DNA of 64,000 nucleotides, taken from NCBI GenBank assembly GCA_017467515.1, contig JAFUSU010000005.1, forward strand, positions 1 through 64,000, read 5' to 3'. This document shows, one piece after another, positions 28,149 to 35,772 of the stretch. Origin of the DNA: Alphaproteobacteria bacterium. Its GTDB lineage: Bacteria; Pseudomonadota; Alphaproteobacteria; RF32; CAG-239. Numbering within the stretch: position 1 is the first letter of the stretch; every line of letters starts with the position of its first letter. The notes under the pieces are model-generated. The model did not search any database. It was not told the DNA's origin and worked only from the letters and a program-made list of their open reading frames with translations. Made by a program: the position numbers and the translations under genes.

Positions 28149-29237
28149 ATGAAAAAATTTCTTTTAAGTTTATGTATGGTTTTAGCCCTCACCGCTTGTG
28201 ATAATAAAAAAGAAACCGCACAAGCCGACAGCAAGCCTGTCATCAAAATCGGGGCTATGTATCCGTTAAGCGGCGATGGTGCCGCTTTCGGTGATGCCGC
28301 CCAAAAAGATGCCGAAATGTTTTTTGCTGAATTTAACAAAAAATCGCATAAATTTGATTATAAAGTCATTTTTGAAGATAATCAGTATGTTTTATCTAAA
28401 CAGGCAATTCTAACTCAAAAGCTGATTAATGCCGATAAAGTTGATGTTTTAATAAGTGTGATGTCAAATTTCGGAGCAGTCACATCACCAACTGCAGAAC
28501 AAAACAAAGTTATTCATTTTTCTGTTGCTACCGATCCTGCAGTAAGCAAAGGATTTTATAACCTGATTACATCGTCAAATCCGGCCGGAGAAGCAGACGT
28601 TATGTATAAAAAGCTCTTAAAAGAAGGCGCTGAAAAAGTTGATATCATTGTGGTTAACGCCACCGGTCAGCAATCTATGGTTGATTATTTTGAAGAAAGA
28701 GCTGCGCAAGATAAACAAATCAAAATCGGGCAAACATTTCACGTCAACGCAGATGAGAAAGACTTTCGCATTATGCTCTACAAAATTAAAGAGAATGAGC
28801 CAGATTATATCTTGGTGCAATTAGCCATGCCGACCATTGATATATTTATGAAACAATACCGAGAGTCCGGCATAAATATTCCGGTGACGGGCATAGAGAG
28901 TTTTACTTATCTGCAAAACAGAGAATTAGCAGAAGGTTTATGGTATGTTGATGCCGCTCCGGCAACTGATGATTTTGTCACTCGTTATCAAGCCAAAACA
29001 GGCACAGCGACGACTAATTATGCCGAATATATGGATTTCATTTTGCAGATGATAACCTTTGGCTATGAGGGTGCAGGGGTAACGGATAGAGAAAAGGTTA
29101 TTGATTATATCCAAAATAACAGCGCCGGACAGATAACCGCTATCGGTAAAATTACAACCGAGCCTGATGGTATCTTAAACGGTCAACCGGTTATAAAAAA
29201 AATTATCAATGGGGAACCGGTCGTAGTGGAGGAGTAA
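28149..29237 (+). CDS. Liv-type substrate-binding lipoprotein 6
   Basis: 362 residues from ATG 28149 (GAGGAA nine bases before). A longer in-frame start at 28128 would overlap copy 5 and spoil the signal peptide. Signal MKKFLLSLCMVLALTAC, Cys17, Asp at +2, mature IKIGAMYPLSGDGAAFGDAA. Closest in linker to copies 3 and 5 but with a different cleft (FSVATDPAVSKGFYNLITSS). Confidence 0.9.
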   Translation: MKKFLLSLCMVLALTACDNKKETAQADSKPVIKIGAMYPLSGDGAAFGDAAQKDAEMFFAEFNKKSHKFDYKVIFEDNQYVLSKQAILTQKLINADKVDVLISVMSNFGAVTSPTAEQNKVIHFSVATDPAVSKGFYNLITSSNPAGEADVMYKKLLKEGAEKVDIIVVNATGQQSMVDYFEERAAQDKQIKIGQTFHVNADEKDFRIMLYKIKENEPDYILVQLAMPTIDIFMKQYRESGINIPVTGIESFTYLQNRELAEGLWYVDAAPATDDFVTRYQAKTGTATTNYAEYMDFILQMITFGYEGAGVTDREKVIDYIQNNSAGQITAIGKITTEPDGILNGQPVIKKIINGEPVVVEE

Positions 29238-29240
29238 AGT

Positions 29241-30329
29241 ATGAAAAAGTGGTTATTGAGTTTATGTATGGTTTTAGCCCTCACCGCTTGTGATAATAAA
29301 AAAGAAGAAACGCAAGCAAATACGGATAATAAACCTGTCATTAAAATCGGTGCCATATTGCCGTTAAGCGGAGATTTAGCAGTTTGGGGAAATAGTGAAA
29401 AGCAAGGTCTGATACTAGCTCAAGAAAATTTACCAACAGACTTTAAAAATAAGTATGAGCTTGTATTTGAAGATTCTTCAAATGCTAACAAAAATATTCA
29501 ACATATTGCACAAAAAATGATAAATGTTGATAAAGTAGATGCTATTATTACAATATTTGACCCTGCCGCTAATATTGTTGGACCAATGGCTACAGCAAAC
29601 AAAATCATTCACTTTGGGCAATCTTGGTTTCCGCAATATGTAACGGATGAATATAACTATAACGTTTATGCTGATATGCGAGAAGAAGCTCGTCTTATAG
29701 CAGACTATCTTGCACATAAAGGCATAAAAAAAGTTTATTTATTTACGGTTAACCAAACAGGTTTTATTGGTGGAACGGATATTTTGAAACACCTGCTTGA
29801 GGAACGAGAAATTGAATATAGAGAAACAAACTTTAATTTCGGGCAAACTGACTTTAGAACAGATATTGTTAAAGCCCAATCTTTTGAAGCTGAAGCCTAT
29901 ATTATTGGGGCTTTTGCACCCGAAGCTGATATTTTAACAAAGCAGCTGAAACAAATTAATGGCGAAGACATAATTATTACAGGTTTAGATTTAGGGCTTA
30001 ATATTGCTAATAAACACCTTTATGAGGGAAGTGTTTTCGGCTCTCCTGCTATTCCTGAAAATTCTTTTTTAAGCACCTATAACGCAAAATATAATGATGA
30101 AAATTATCTCTTTGGAGCAACAGTCGGTTATGTTTCCTTTAATGCGATTGTTCATGCTTTTGAAAATACTCAAACATTAGATAAACAGGCCATTGCATCA
30201 TTTTTGAATAAAGATAACAATATCCCAACGATTTACAACGAAAAAATTATTAAGAATGGAGGATTAATTTATATTCCTTCTAAATTGCTTACAATTATAG
30301 ATGATAAGTTAATACCTTTTAAGGACTAA
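29241..30329 (+). CDS. Liv-type substrate-binding lipoprotein 7
   Basis: 362 residues. Signal as in copy 5, Cys17, Asp at +2; the linker is a mosaic of copy 5 (DNKK) and copy 1 (EETQAN-DNKPVIKIGA). Mature ILPLSGDLAVWGNSEKQG. The C-terminus lacks the usual NGxPxxVEE tail and ends KLLTIIDDKLIPFKD. It ends 2 bases before livF. Confidence 0.9.
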   Translation: MKKWLLSLCMVLALTACDNKKEETQANTDNKPVIKIGAILPLSGDLAVWGNSEKQGLILAQENLPTDFKNKYELVFEDSSNANKNIQHIAQKMINVDKVDAIITIFDPAANIVGPMATANKIIHFGQSWFPQYVTDEYNYNVYADMREEARLIADYLAHKGIKKVYLFTVNQTGFIGGTDILKHLLEEREIEYRETNFNFGQTDFRTDIVKAQSFEAEAYIIGAFAPEADILTKQLKQINGEDIIITGLDLGLNIANKHLYEGSVFGSPAIPENSFLSTYNAKYNDENYLFGATVGYVSFNAIVHAFENTQTLDKQAIASFLNKDNNIPTIYNEKIIKNGGLIYIPSKLLTIIDDKLIPFKD

Positions 30330-30331
30330 AT

Positions 30332-31033
30332 ATGCTAGAACTGAAGAACATAAAAGCAGGATATAATAAAAAGGTTGTGTTAAATGATGTTTCCGTCACT
30401 TTGAAAGACAACACAATCACCGTGATTATGGGGGCAAACGGTGCCGGAAAGTCAACACTTCTTAAAACAGCATACGGCTTACTAAAACCTATGGCTGGAG
30501 ATATTTTACTTGATGGTAAAAAAATTACTGCTTCACCGCAATCTTTTGTTGAACAAGGGATTTTCTGCGTGCCGCAAGGAAAGCGCGTTTTCCGCAATAT
30601 GACAGTGATGGAAAACCTTGAGCTGGCAACGCATTTCTGGAAAGACAGGTCAACTTTTCCCGAGCGTTTGGATGAAATCTTAACACATTTCCCCGACTTG
30701 AAACCCCGTCTGGAGGATTTAGCCGGTAATCTTTCCGGCGGTCAGCAACAAATGGTTGCCCTTGCCCGCGGATTGATAAACAAACCGCGCATGGTGTTTA
30801 TGGATGAGCCGTCAATCGGTTTAGCCCCCAAGCTGACATCTGACACGTTTCACAAGATAAAAGAACTGAAAGAGGTATTAGGAACAGCTTTTGTGATTGT
30901 GGAACATAACCTTAAAACCCTGCTTCCTTTAACCGACTGGGCATATATTTTAGAACAGGGACAAGTAATTTATGATGGTAAATCCGAAGGCAAAACCTTA
31001 GAAAAAATGCTCTCTTCGGTATTTAAATCATAA
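30332..31033 (+). CDS. livF: Branched-chain amino-acid-type ABC ATPase LivF
   Basis: A 233-residue ATPase, partner of LivG. Walker A GANGAGKST at 34-42, Q-loop FCVPQGKRVFRNMTV, signature NLSGGQQQMVALARGL, Walker B MVFMDEPSIGLAP, switch His IVEHNLKTLLPL. Last gene of the operon, followed by a strong terminator. A fragment of a second livF tail lies 580 bases downstream. Confidence 0.95.
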   Translation: MLELKNIKAGYNKKVVLNDVSVTLKDNTITVIMGANGAGKSTLLKTAYGLLKPMAGDILLDGKKITASPQSFVEQGIFCVPQGKRVFRNMTVMENLELATHFWKDRSTFPERLDEILTHFPDLKPRLEDLAGNLSGGQQQMVALARGLINKPRMVFMDEPSIGLAPKLTSDTFHKIKELKEVLGTAFVIVEHNLKTLLPLTDWAYILEQGQVIYDGKSEGKTLEKMLSSVFKS

Positions 31034-31052
31034 TTTATGCATGTACAAAAAA

Positions 31053-31077
31053 ACGCCGCATTTAGCGGCGTCTTTTT
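31053..31077. terminator. liv operon terminator
   Basis: ACGCCGC-ATTTA-GCGGCGT with A tract before and T tract after. It can work in both directions; the convergent minus-strand gene's stop codon lies inside it. Confidence 0.9.
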
Positions 31078-31481
31078 AAGACTGGGATAATTAGCGGGAT
31101 AATTAGCACTCCATCTACAATTAATAATACAATCGCAAGGCAAAAACGAGCGGTAATCCTTGACTGTGGGGTTTCTGTTAAATAAAAATACTTCCCTTCA
31201 TAGATGTAATATACTTTTCCCTCCTCATAATCAGCTCTTCCTGAGACGGGTACGTTCGCACGACAACCATCTTTTGAAGTATGGATGCCTCGATTGTTCA
31301 TGGTCTTGTTCTCAATGATTTCGACCCACGCATAGGGACTTGACGCCCCTACTTCTCGCTGGTATATCATCTTCTTAAACCGGACCTTTCCAATATAATC
31401 TGGTCCATAACTCTCACGGACTAACGCAAACAGCAGTATACCAAGTGCGGCATAAACTGCTAAAATAAAAAATTTTTTCAT
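31062..31481 (-). CDS. Small envelope protein with two membrane segments
   Basis: 139 residues. Hydrophobic N-terminal segment (3-21, signal anchor) and a C-terminal helix (about 112-133) followed by KRRR. Between them lies a polar domain with two cysteines (DGCRANVPVSG...) and strands such as KVYYIYEGKYFYL. The layout suggests a periplasmic domain held at both ends. No family recognised. Own promoter of the same type as the orphan gene at 5444-5989, no Shine-Dalgarno sequence, and it ends within the liv terminator. Confidence 0.65.
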   Translation of the reverse strand: MKKFFILAVYAALGILLFALVRESYGPDYIGKVRFKKMIYQREVGASSPYAWVEIIENKTMNNRGIHTSKDGCRANVPVSGRADYEEGKVYYIYEGKYFYLTETPQSRITARFCLAIVLLIVDGVLIIPLIIPVLKRRR

Positions 31482-31513
31482 AATTGTTTATCTTTAATTC
31501 TTTTATGTAAGTC

Positions 31514-31556
31514 AATATATCATATTTTTGATGGTGATGCAAGAGGTTTTTGTCAA
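31514..31556 (-). promoter_or_regulatory. Promoter of gene 31062-31481
   Basis: Minus-strand -35 TTGCAT (31537-31542), 17-bp spacer, -10 TATATT (31514-31519), plus TTGACA at 31551-31556. Box sequences and spacing match the promoter at 6086-6128, including the run AAAAATrTGA before the -10. Confidence 0.7.
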
Positions 31557-31616
31557 ATTTTGTGAAAATTTTGTTACAACAAACTATATTTCAGAATTAT
31601 AACAGCCGATCAAATA

Positions 31617-31655
31617 CAAACCCCAGAAAAAATGCTATCTTCTGTGTTTAAGTGA
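31617..31655 (+). pseudogene. Remnant of a second livF 3' end
   Basis: Translates as QTPEKMLSSVFK then stop, against KTLEKMLSSVFKS in the intact livF end (about 30996-31033). Only the last dozen codons remain recognisable; upstream sequence is not similar. It marks an old duplication of the liv operon end followed by loss. Confidence 0.7.
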
Positions 31656-31663
31656 TTTATTTT

Positions 31664-31768
31664 TAGCTACTAAATCTACCGAATAAATATTCTTATAAAG
31701 TATAAGGATTTGCTATGAAAGTGCTGATTGAAACGATTACTAGCCGCAAAGGTTATAAATTCTTTTAA
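31664..31768 (+). repeat. Truncated copy 1 of an MKVLIETI gene start
   Basis: Upstream region (TACCGAATAAATA...TATAAGGATTTGCT) and first codons of a gene, ending after 17 codons (MKVLIETITSRKGYKFF, ATG 31715). The same block, with about three differences, is at 33162-33241, and a longer copy is at 37114. Confidence 0.75.
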
Positions 31769-31793
31769 ATTCAACAGGTTGATTCGGAAAAAA

Positions 31794-32027
31794 TTATTCA
31801 ATTTTTACCGCCGTAATACCGACACCACCTTGCTTATCGATTCCTTCTATGGTAAAAATACGATAAGTTCCGTCTTCAGTCGTAACTTTTGTGGTATTGA
31901 TAAAATTTCTTTCCGACATTACCATCGTGAATGGTTCGGCATTTATACTTCTTTTGGTTATTGCATAAGCTGAACACACAAGTCCTAGAGTTAATCCTAT
32001 AGCCAAACCTATTATTAAGTGTTTCAT
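31794..32027 (-). CDS. Small exported protein
   Basis: A 77-residue protein with a clear signal peptide (MKHLIIGLAIGLTLGLVCSAYA, cleavage near 22). Start at ATG 32027 is chosen because AAGGAG lies eight bases upstream. The mature 55 residues are beta-like (FTMVMSERNFINTTKVTTEDGTYRIFTIEG) with no family I can name. It follows fic by 10 bases on the same strand and may be co-transcribed with it. The cysteine at the signal end is not in a good lipobox. Confidence 0.65.
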   Translation of the reverse strand: MKHLIIGLAIGLTLGLVCSAYAITKRSINAEPFTMVMSERNFINTTKVTTEDGTYRIFTIEGIDKQGGVGITAVKIE

Positions 32028-32037
32028 CGTTTTCTCC

Positions 32038-33075
32038 TTATTTCTTTTCATACCAAGCCCCACGGGTTGAGCCATTTTTGGTTAAATAATTCTTTTTAAC
32101 CATTTCTCCGATGGCTTTTTTAACAGTTGCAATATTCATGTTCAAAGTGTCAGCAATTTCCGGAGTTGTCCATTGATTTTTACTATCAAACAGGCTTATA
32201 ATTTTGCTTTCCGTCAAACCTAATCCGGTTGCGGTTTGGCTCATCTTTTGTTTTAATCTCCGAACTTGCTTTTGAACTGTGCGTAAAAAGAAATTAAGCC
32301 AATAATCATAACGGATATCACTTGTCTTAAAAGTCTTTTGACTATTACGCAACGCTTGATAATATGAGGCTTTGTTTTCTTCTATAATGCTTTCCATTGA
32401 ACTGTACGGTACATATAAATAACCATTTTGCAAGAGCAACAAGGTTGTCAAGGCTCGTGACATTCTGCCATTTCCATCTTGAAACGGGTGAATGGCTAAA
32501 AAATGCACCACAAATAAACCGATTGCAATCAACGGATGAATAAGTCTATCTTCCATTTGTTCTTTGGTCTCTTGCACTAATTCACGCATTTTTGCCGGTG
32601 TTTCAAATGGCGTTGCAGTTTCAAACACAATACCTATCTCTTTGCCATTGGCATCAAAAGCCGCCACACTGTTGGCAAGTGTTTTATATTCGCCACGATG
32701 CCGCTCATCTTTATCGGAATAAGACAATAAAATCTTGTGAAGCTGCTTAATATGATTTTCATTAAAAGGGATGACTTCATAGTTTTCAAAAATATCTTCC
32801 ATCAATTCGGCATATCCGGCAACTTCTTGCTCATCACGTGTGGCAAAAGATTGTTTTTTGATATTGCTCAAAATCGTTTCAACCTGTTTATCGGTCAAAG
32901 TATTACCCTCTATACGATTGGAGGAACCGATTGACTCTATTGTTGCTACCTTTTTGAGGTGTTTATACTTATCGGGAGATTGTTCCGAACTGTTCCAAGA
33001 GCCCTTAAACTCATCAACTTCCGCTATAATATTCAGGATTTCCGGTGTGATAGACACATTCTTCAGATTAATCAT
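32038..33075 (-). CDS. Fic-domain AMPylase-type protein with HTH tail
   Basis: 345 residues. Fic proteins transfer AMP (or related groups) to hydroxyl side chains of target proteins. The core motif HPFQDGNGR is complete at 196-204, so catalysis is expected. An inhibitory-helix motif SNRIEG (Ser52-Glu56-Gly57) lies N-terminal to the Fic core, the class II arrangement that keeps the enzyme autoinhibited. The C-terminus (about 285-345) is a winged helix (WTTPEIADTLNMNIATVKKAIGEMVKKNYL), typical of the Fic/DUF4172-like regulators. No toxin-antitoxin partner is visible. Four 10-bp tandem repeats lie before its start. Confidence 0.92.
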   Translation of the reverse strand: MINLKNVSITPEILNIIAEVDEFKGSWNSSEQSPDKYKHLKKVATIESIGSSNRIEGNTLTDKQVETILSNIKKQSFATRDEQEVAGYAELMEDIFENYEVIPFNENHIKQLHKILLSYSDKDERHRGEYKTLANSVAAFDANGKEIGIVFETATPFETPAKMRELVQETKEQMEDRLIHPLIAIGLFVVHFLAIHPFQDGNGRMSRALTTLLLLQNGYLYVPYSSMESIIEENKASYYQALRNSQKTFKTSDIRYDYWLNFFLRTVQKQVRRLKQKMSQTATGLGLTESKIISLFDSKNQWTTPEIADTLNMNIATVKKAIGEMVKKNYLTKNGSTRGAWYEKK

Positions 33076-33088
33076 TATTTTCTCCGAT

Positions 33089-33128
33089 ATTCTTTAATAT
33101 TCTTTAATGTTCTTTAATTATCTTTTAT
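33089..33128. repeat. 10-bp tandem repeat in the fic promoter region
   Basis: Four units of ATTCTTTAAT-like sequence with a period of exactly 10 bp, 14-53 bases upstream of the fic start codon. The period of about one helical turn would place a bound protein on one DNA face; the Fic C-terminal winged helix is a candidate binder. It could also be simple slippage. Confidence 0.6.
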
Positions 33129-33161
33129 TTTAGCTAATATTACCGAATTGTCAAGAATTTT

Positions 33162-33241
33162 TACCGAATAAATACCCTTATAAAGTATAAGGATTTGCTA
33201 TGAAAGTGCTGATTGAAACGATTACCAGCCGCTTGAGATAA
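33162..33241 (+). repeat. Truncated copy 2 of an MKVLIETI gene start
   Basis: Same upstream block as at 31677 and first codons MKVLIETITSR (ATG 33200), then the frame diverges and stops after 13 codons. Copies 1 and 2 bracket the fic and small-exported-protein pair as direct repeats. Confidence 0.75.
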
Positions 33242-33286
33242 AAAGCCGAGCGGTTAACTCGGCGTTAGGTTAATATGATTTCATTT

Positions 33287-33631
33287 CTAAAAATTCATTT
33301 GTTTTTCTGCCCATTTGTAGAGCGGTTCTAAAGCGGTTATCATTTCTTTACCGCTTTCGGTCAGTGAATATTCCACAGCCGGCGGAATGGTGTTATATTG
33401 CTTGCGTTTGACTAAGTCATCATTTTCCAGTTCTTTAAGGCATTTGGTCAGCATTGTCGGCGTAATACCGATAACTTTGCGCTGTAACTCTTTATAGCGG
33501 ATAACCTCTGTCGCTCCGATATACCACATAATCGGCAATTTCCACTTTTGCCCGATAATATCCATGGCATACAAAATCGGACATTCGGTATGATAAATGT
33601 TTTTGCTTGTCGGCAGTTTTTTTACTTTCAT
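33287..33631 (-). CDS. HxlR-family transcriptional regulator
   Basis: 114 residues, winged helix-turn-helix of the HxlR/YodB/HypR family. Landmarks: CPILYAMDIIGQKWKLPIMW with the family Cys at 17 (thiol or electrophile sensor in YodB, HypR), RYKELQRKVIGITPTMLTKCLKELENDDLV (recognition helix and wing) and VEYSLTESGKEM. Distal to a run of redox-type genes on the same strand. A dyad-like 22-bp site overlaps its own promoter and is related to two sites before the Old Yellow Enzyme gene, suggesting that it controls both itself and that operon. Confidence 0.9.
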   Translation of the reverse strand: MKVKKLPTSKNIYHTECPILYAMDIIGQKWKLPIMWYIGATEVIRYKELQRKVIGITPTMLTKCLKELENDDLVKRKQYNTIPPAVEYSLTESGKEMITALEPLYKWAEKQMNF

Positions 33632-33644
33632 CTTTTTTCCTTTG

Positions 33645-33666
33645 TTACTATAAAAAACAGAGTAAT
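33645..33666. promoter_or_regulatory. Putative HxlR operator (autoregulatory)
   Basis: TTACT and AGTAA arms around an ATAAAAAACAG core, 14-35 bases before the hxlR start codon. 18 of 22 positions are identical to the site at 36969-36990. Confidence 0.6.
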
Positions 33667-33676
33667 GCCGTTTTTA

Positions 33677-34546
33677 CTATTTTTCAAGCTTTTTAATAAA
33701 CCATCCGTGATAAACCTCAATAATTGTGATAAAGCCTTGTTTAATAAGCGGCTCTATAAAGTCTTTGACTTCATCAAGGTTCTTAAAATCAAAAGCGGTT
33801 TTAATTTCAATCGGCGAAATAAGCGGATGTTTATCTATCAATTCTTTCGAGTTATCCAAAGTTTTTTCAGGCTTTTCGGGCTTAATTTTCCCTTTAGTCA
33901 ACTCATCAATAATTTGCACAAATGTCTCATAACCGATAAGCCGTTTTACCAAAACCGATTTATCCCGATAAGTGATAAGATACGCCGGAAGCGTATAAAT
34001 CTGAAGTTCTCTTGTATGTTCCAAATCTTTGATTAAAGCTGCTTTTGCTTCCCCGTTTTGGTAATAATGTAAAAACTTCTCTTCATCAATTTTTGTTTTC
34101 CGAACAACTTTTATAATTTCCTCTAAATGTGTTGTCGGCAGACATTCCGCAATGGTTGCGAAGCGAAGATTATATAAAAACAAATCAGCTGTGCTTTTAT
34201 CGGTCAACTGAGCAGCCTTATAGGCAAGGTTAAGCGGCTCCGATGATGTATATTCCGTTGAAAAAAGTTTGAAATTTTGCATATTGACCGGCATACCGGA
34301 AATAGCTTCTTCTTGTTCATAAATCCTTGCTAATTCCGGCAAATAGCGTGAGAGTGCATATTCCTTGCTTACGTTTAAATCATCGGGGTTGGTAAAACGA
34401 TACACATCATCTACCAACAGCGACATATTATACTTAAATTCTATTCTACCCCCAAAGTGTATTTCAAGCTGACGAAACACCGGCTCTGTTTCATACGAAA
34501 GCCCCATCATCGGGTCAGTAAATGTGGTAATGATAACTTTATCCAT
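33677..34546 (-). CDS. DsbA/FrnE-like thioredoxin-fold protein lacking CxxC
   Basis: 289 residues from ATG 34546, eight bases after the tautomerase stop. A longer frame with an apparent signal peptide (start 34639) is an out-of-frame reading of the tautomerase gene and is rejected. The sequence VIITTFTDPMMGLSYETEPV aligns with the FrnE/DsbA active-site region, where DP-x-CGWCY is usual, but both cysteines are replaced (MGLS), so no dithiol chemistry is expected. A helical insertion (80-200) and LQIYTLPAYLITYRDK (cis-Pro equivalent TLPAY) support the fold. The C-terminal 50 residues resemble a winged helix. Function unknown, possibly glutathione- or isomerase-like. Confidence 0.75.
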   Translation of the reverse strand: MDKVIITTFTDPMMGLSYETEPVFRQLEIHFGGRIEFKYNMSLLVDDVYRFTNPDDLNVSKEYALSRYLPELARIYEQEEAISGMPVNMQNFKLFSTEYTSSEPLNLAYKAAQLTDKSTADLFLYNLRFATIAECLPTTHLEEIIKVVRKTKIDEEKFLHYYQNGEAKAALIKDLEHTRELQIYTLPAYLITYRDKSVLVKRLIGYETFVQIIDELTKGKIKPEKPEKTLDNSKELIDKHPLISPIEIKTAFDFKNLDEVKDFIEPLIKQGFITIIEVYHGWFIKKLEK

Positions 34547-34553
34547 AGCCGTT

Positions 34554-34913
34554 TTATCCCCCGTAGAGGTCAAAGGTGCTCCCGCCGACACCCCATGCCA
34601 CAATATCATCATACTTAATATAAATGCGATTTTCTTCAATGTTTAATACCTCATGAGTAATAGCGGTTATTTCCTTAGTTAGAGCTTCATAGCCATAATG
34701 GCGCGGATTGGCAAAAATGCTGATTTCAATTAATGCCACCGGCTTTTCTTTACTGCCGCGCAAATAAAAGCGATAATTATCCTCAATTCCTATCAGCAGC
34801 ACTTGTTCGCTTAATCCGGCGACCAGTTCTATGGCTTTGCCCAAGCGCGATTTTAATTCGGTTTCCTGTTTTAATGTCAGCTTCGGACTTAATTTACATA
34901 TCATAAAAGGCAT
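34554..34913 (-). CDS. MIF-like tautomerase
   Basis: 119 residues starting MPFMICKLSPKLT: the Pro directly after Met is the catalytic base of the tautomerase/MIF superfamily once Met is removed. The start at 34913 overlaps the hydrolase stop by one base (TGATG), which decides it over an upstream in-frame ATG. A family-like C-terminus AWGVGGSTFDLYGG matches the MIF pattern NWGWNGSTF. Cytosolic homotrimer expected. The natural substrate is unknown, but keto-enol or electrophile chemistry fits the neighbouring Old Yellow Enzyme. Confidence 0.85.
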   Translation of the reverse strand: MPFMICKLSPKLTLKQETELKSRLGKAIELVAGLSEQVLLIGIEDNYRFYLRGSKEKPVALIEISIFANPRHYGYEALTKEITAITHEVLNIEENRIYIKYDDIVAWGVGGSTFDLYGG

Positions 34914-35770
34914 CAGTTTGTTCTCCAATCTTTAACAAGTTGCAGGAGTTTATCTGCGGTTTCTTGTTCCTTTTGCTGATAGGTATGTCCGGTCTTTTCA
35001 ATAAAAATCAATTGATTGCTTTCAGGTTTTGCAAAATGGTTATTGATATTTTTCAAAAAAGCCATCGGCTCACCAAACGCAAAATTATCATACGTTCCGA
35101 TTAAAAGCGCACCGCTATGCTTAACTTTGTTGACTTGCGAAAAATCGCCATTCTCCTCTGTGTGGAAATTATCCAAAAAATTATCAAACATCCATTGATA
35201 TGCCGTATCAGCCACGCAAGGAAGCCACCCCAAAAATTCAAACGGCAACATCTTTTGTCCGTCACCTTGAGCCACTTGCTTTTTGATAATGTCCTTTTCT
35301 TTATCTGTAACCACTTGCGTTAAAAACTTCAGATTTGCCGGACTTAATAAAATAAAATGTTCCACTCGCTTATCATTGTGTCTTGAAAGATAATATACCA
35401 CTTTGTTAGCTCCCAAAGAATGTCCGGCTAAAATGATATGCTTATAACCTTTGGTTAAAGCAAAATCCAAATAAGCCTCAATATCTTCATCTGTCCAATG
35501 AAAATCCTCATACCGGGAGCCGATAATTTCTTCTTTACCTGTTTTGGTATTATATGTGCGGATTTGATTAAAAGCATCATTGGTCTGGGCATAAATAAAA
35601 TCCATACCGCCAGCGTTAAACGTATCACCGAAATTATAATAAAACGGATTGGAATAAAAATTGCCGTGCACACCGGTGATGGCAATAACAACCGTATCGG
35701 CTTTGGGTGTATCAAAAAGCACGCCGTTTAAAACCGTGCCGCGTTTGGTTGGAACTTCAATCTCGGTCAT
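34913..35770 (-). CDS. Alpha/beta-hydrolase family protein
   Basis: 285 residues from ATG 35770, placed two bases after the oxidoreductase stop with GGAGAG upstream. An earlier frame start (35836), which would add a signal-like peptide, lies within the upstream coding sequence. Nucleophile elbow GHSLGANKV near 115-120, oxyanion region VVIAITGVHGNFYSNPFYYN, acid in IGTYDNFAFGE and a catalytic His in EKTGHTY near the end. DUF1749/serine-esterase-like layout. Probably acts on a small ester; substrate unknown. Confidence 0.82.
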   Translation of the reverse strand: MTEIEVPTKRGTVLNGVLFDTPKADTVVIAITGVHGNFYSNPFYYNFGDTFNAGGMDFIYAQTNDAFNQIRTYNTKTGKEEIIGSRYEDFHWTDEDIEAYLDFALTKGYKHIILAGHSLGANKVVYYLSRHNDKRVEHFILLSPANLKFLTQVVTDKEKDIIKKQVAQGDGQKMLPFEFLGWLPCVADTAYQWMFDNFLDNFHTEENGDFSQVNKVKHSGALLIGTYDNFAFGEPMAFLKNINNHFAKPESNQLIFIEKTGHTYQQKEQETADKLLQLVKDWRTN

Positions 35771-35772
35771 GG

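Noticed and set aside
34547-34639. Signal peptide on the DsbA-like protein
   Set aside because: The extension is an out-of-frame reading of the 3' end of the tautomerase gene; ATG 34546 lies eight bases after that gene's stop.
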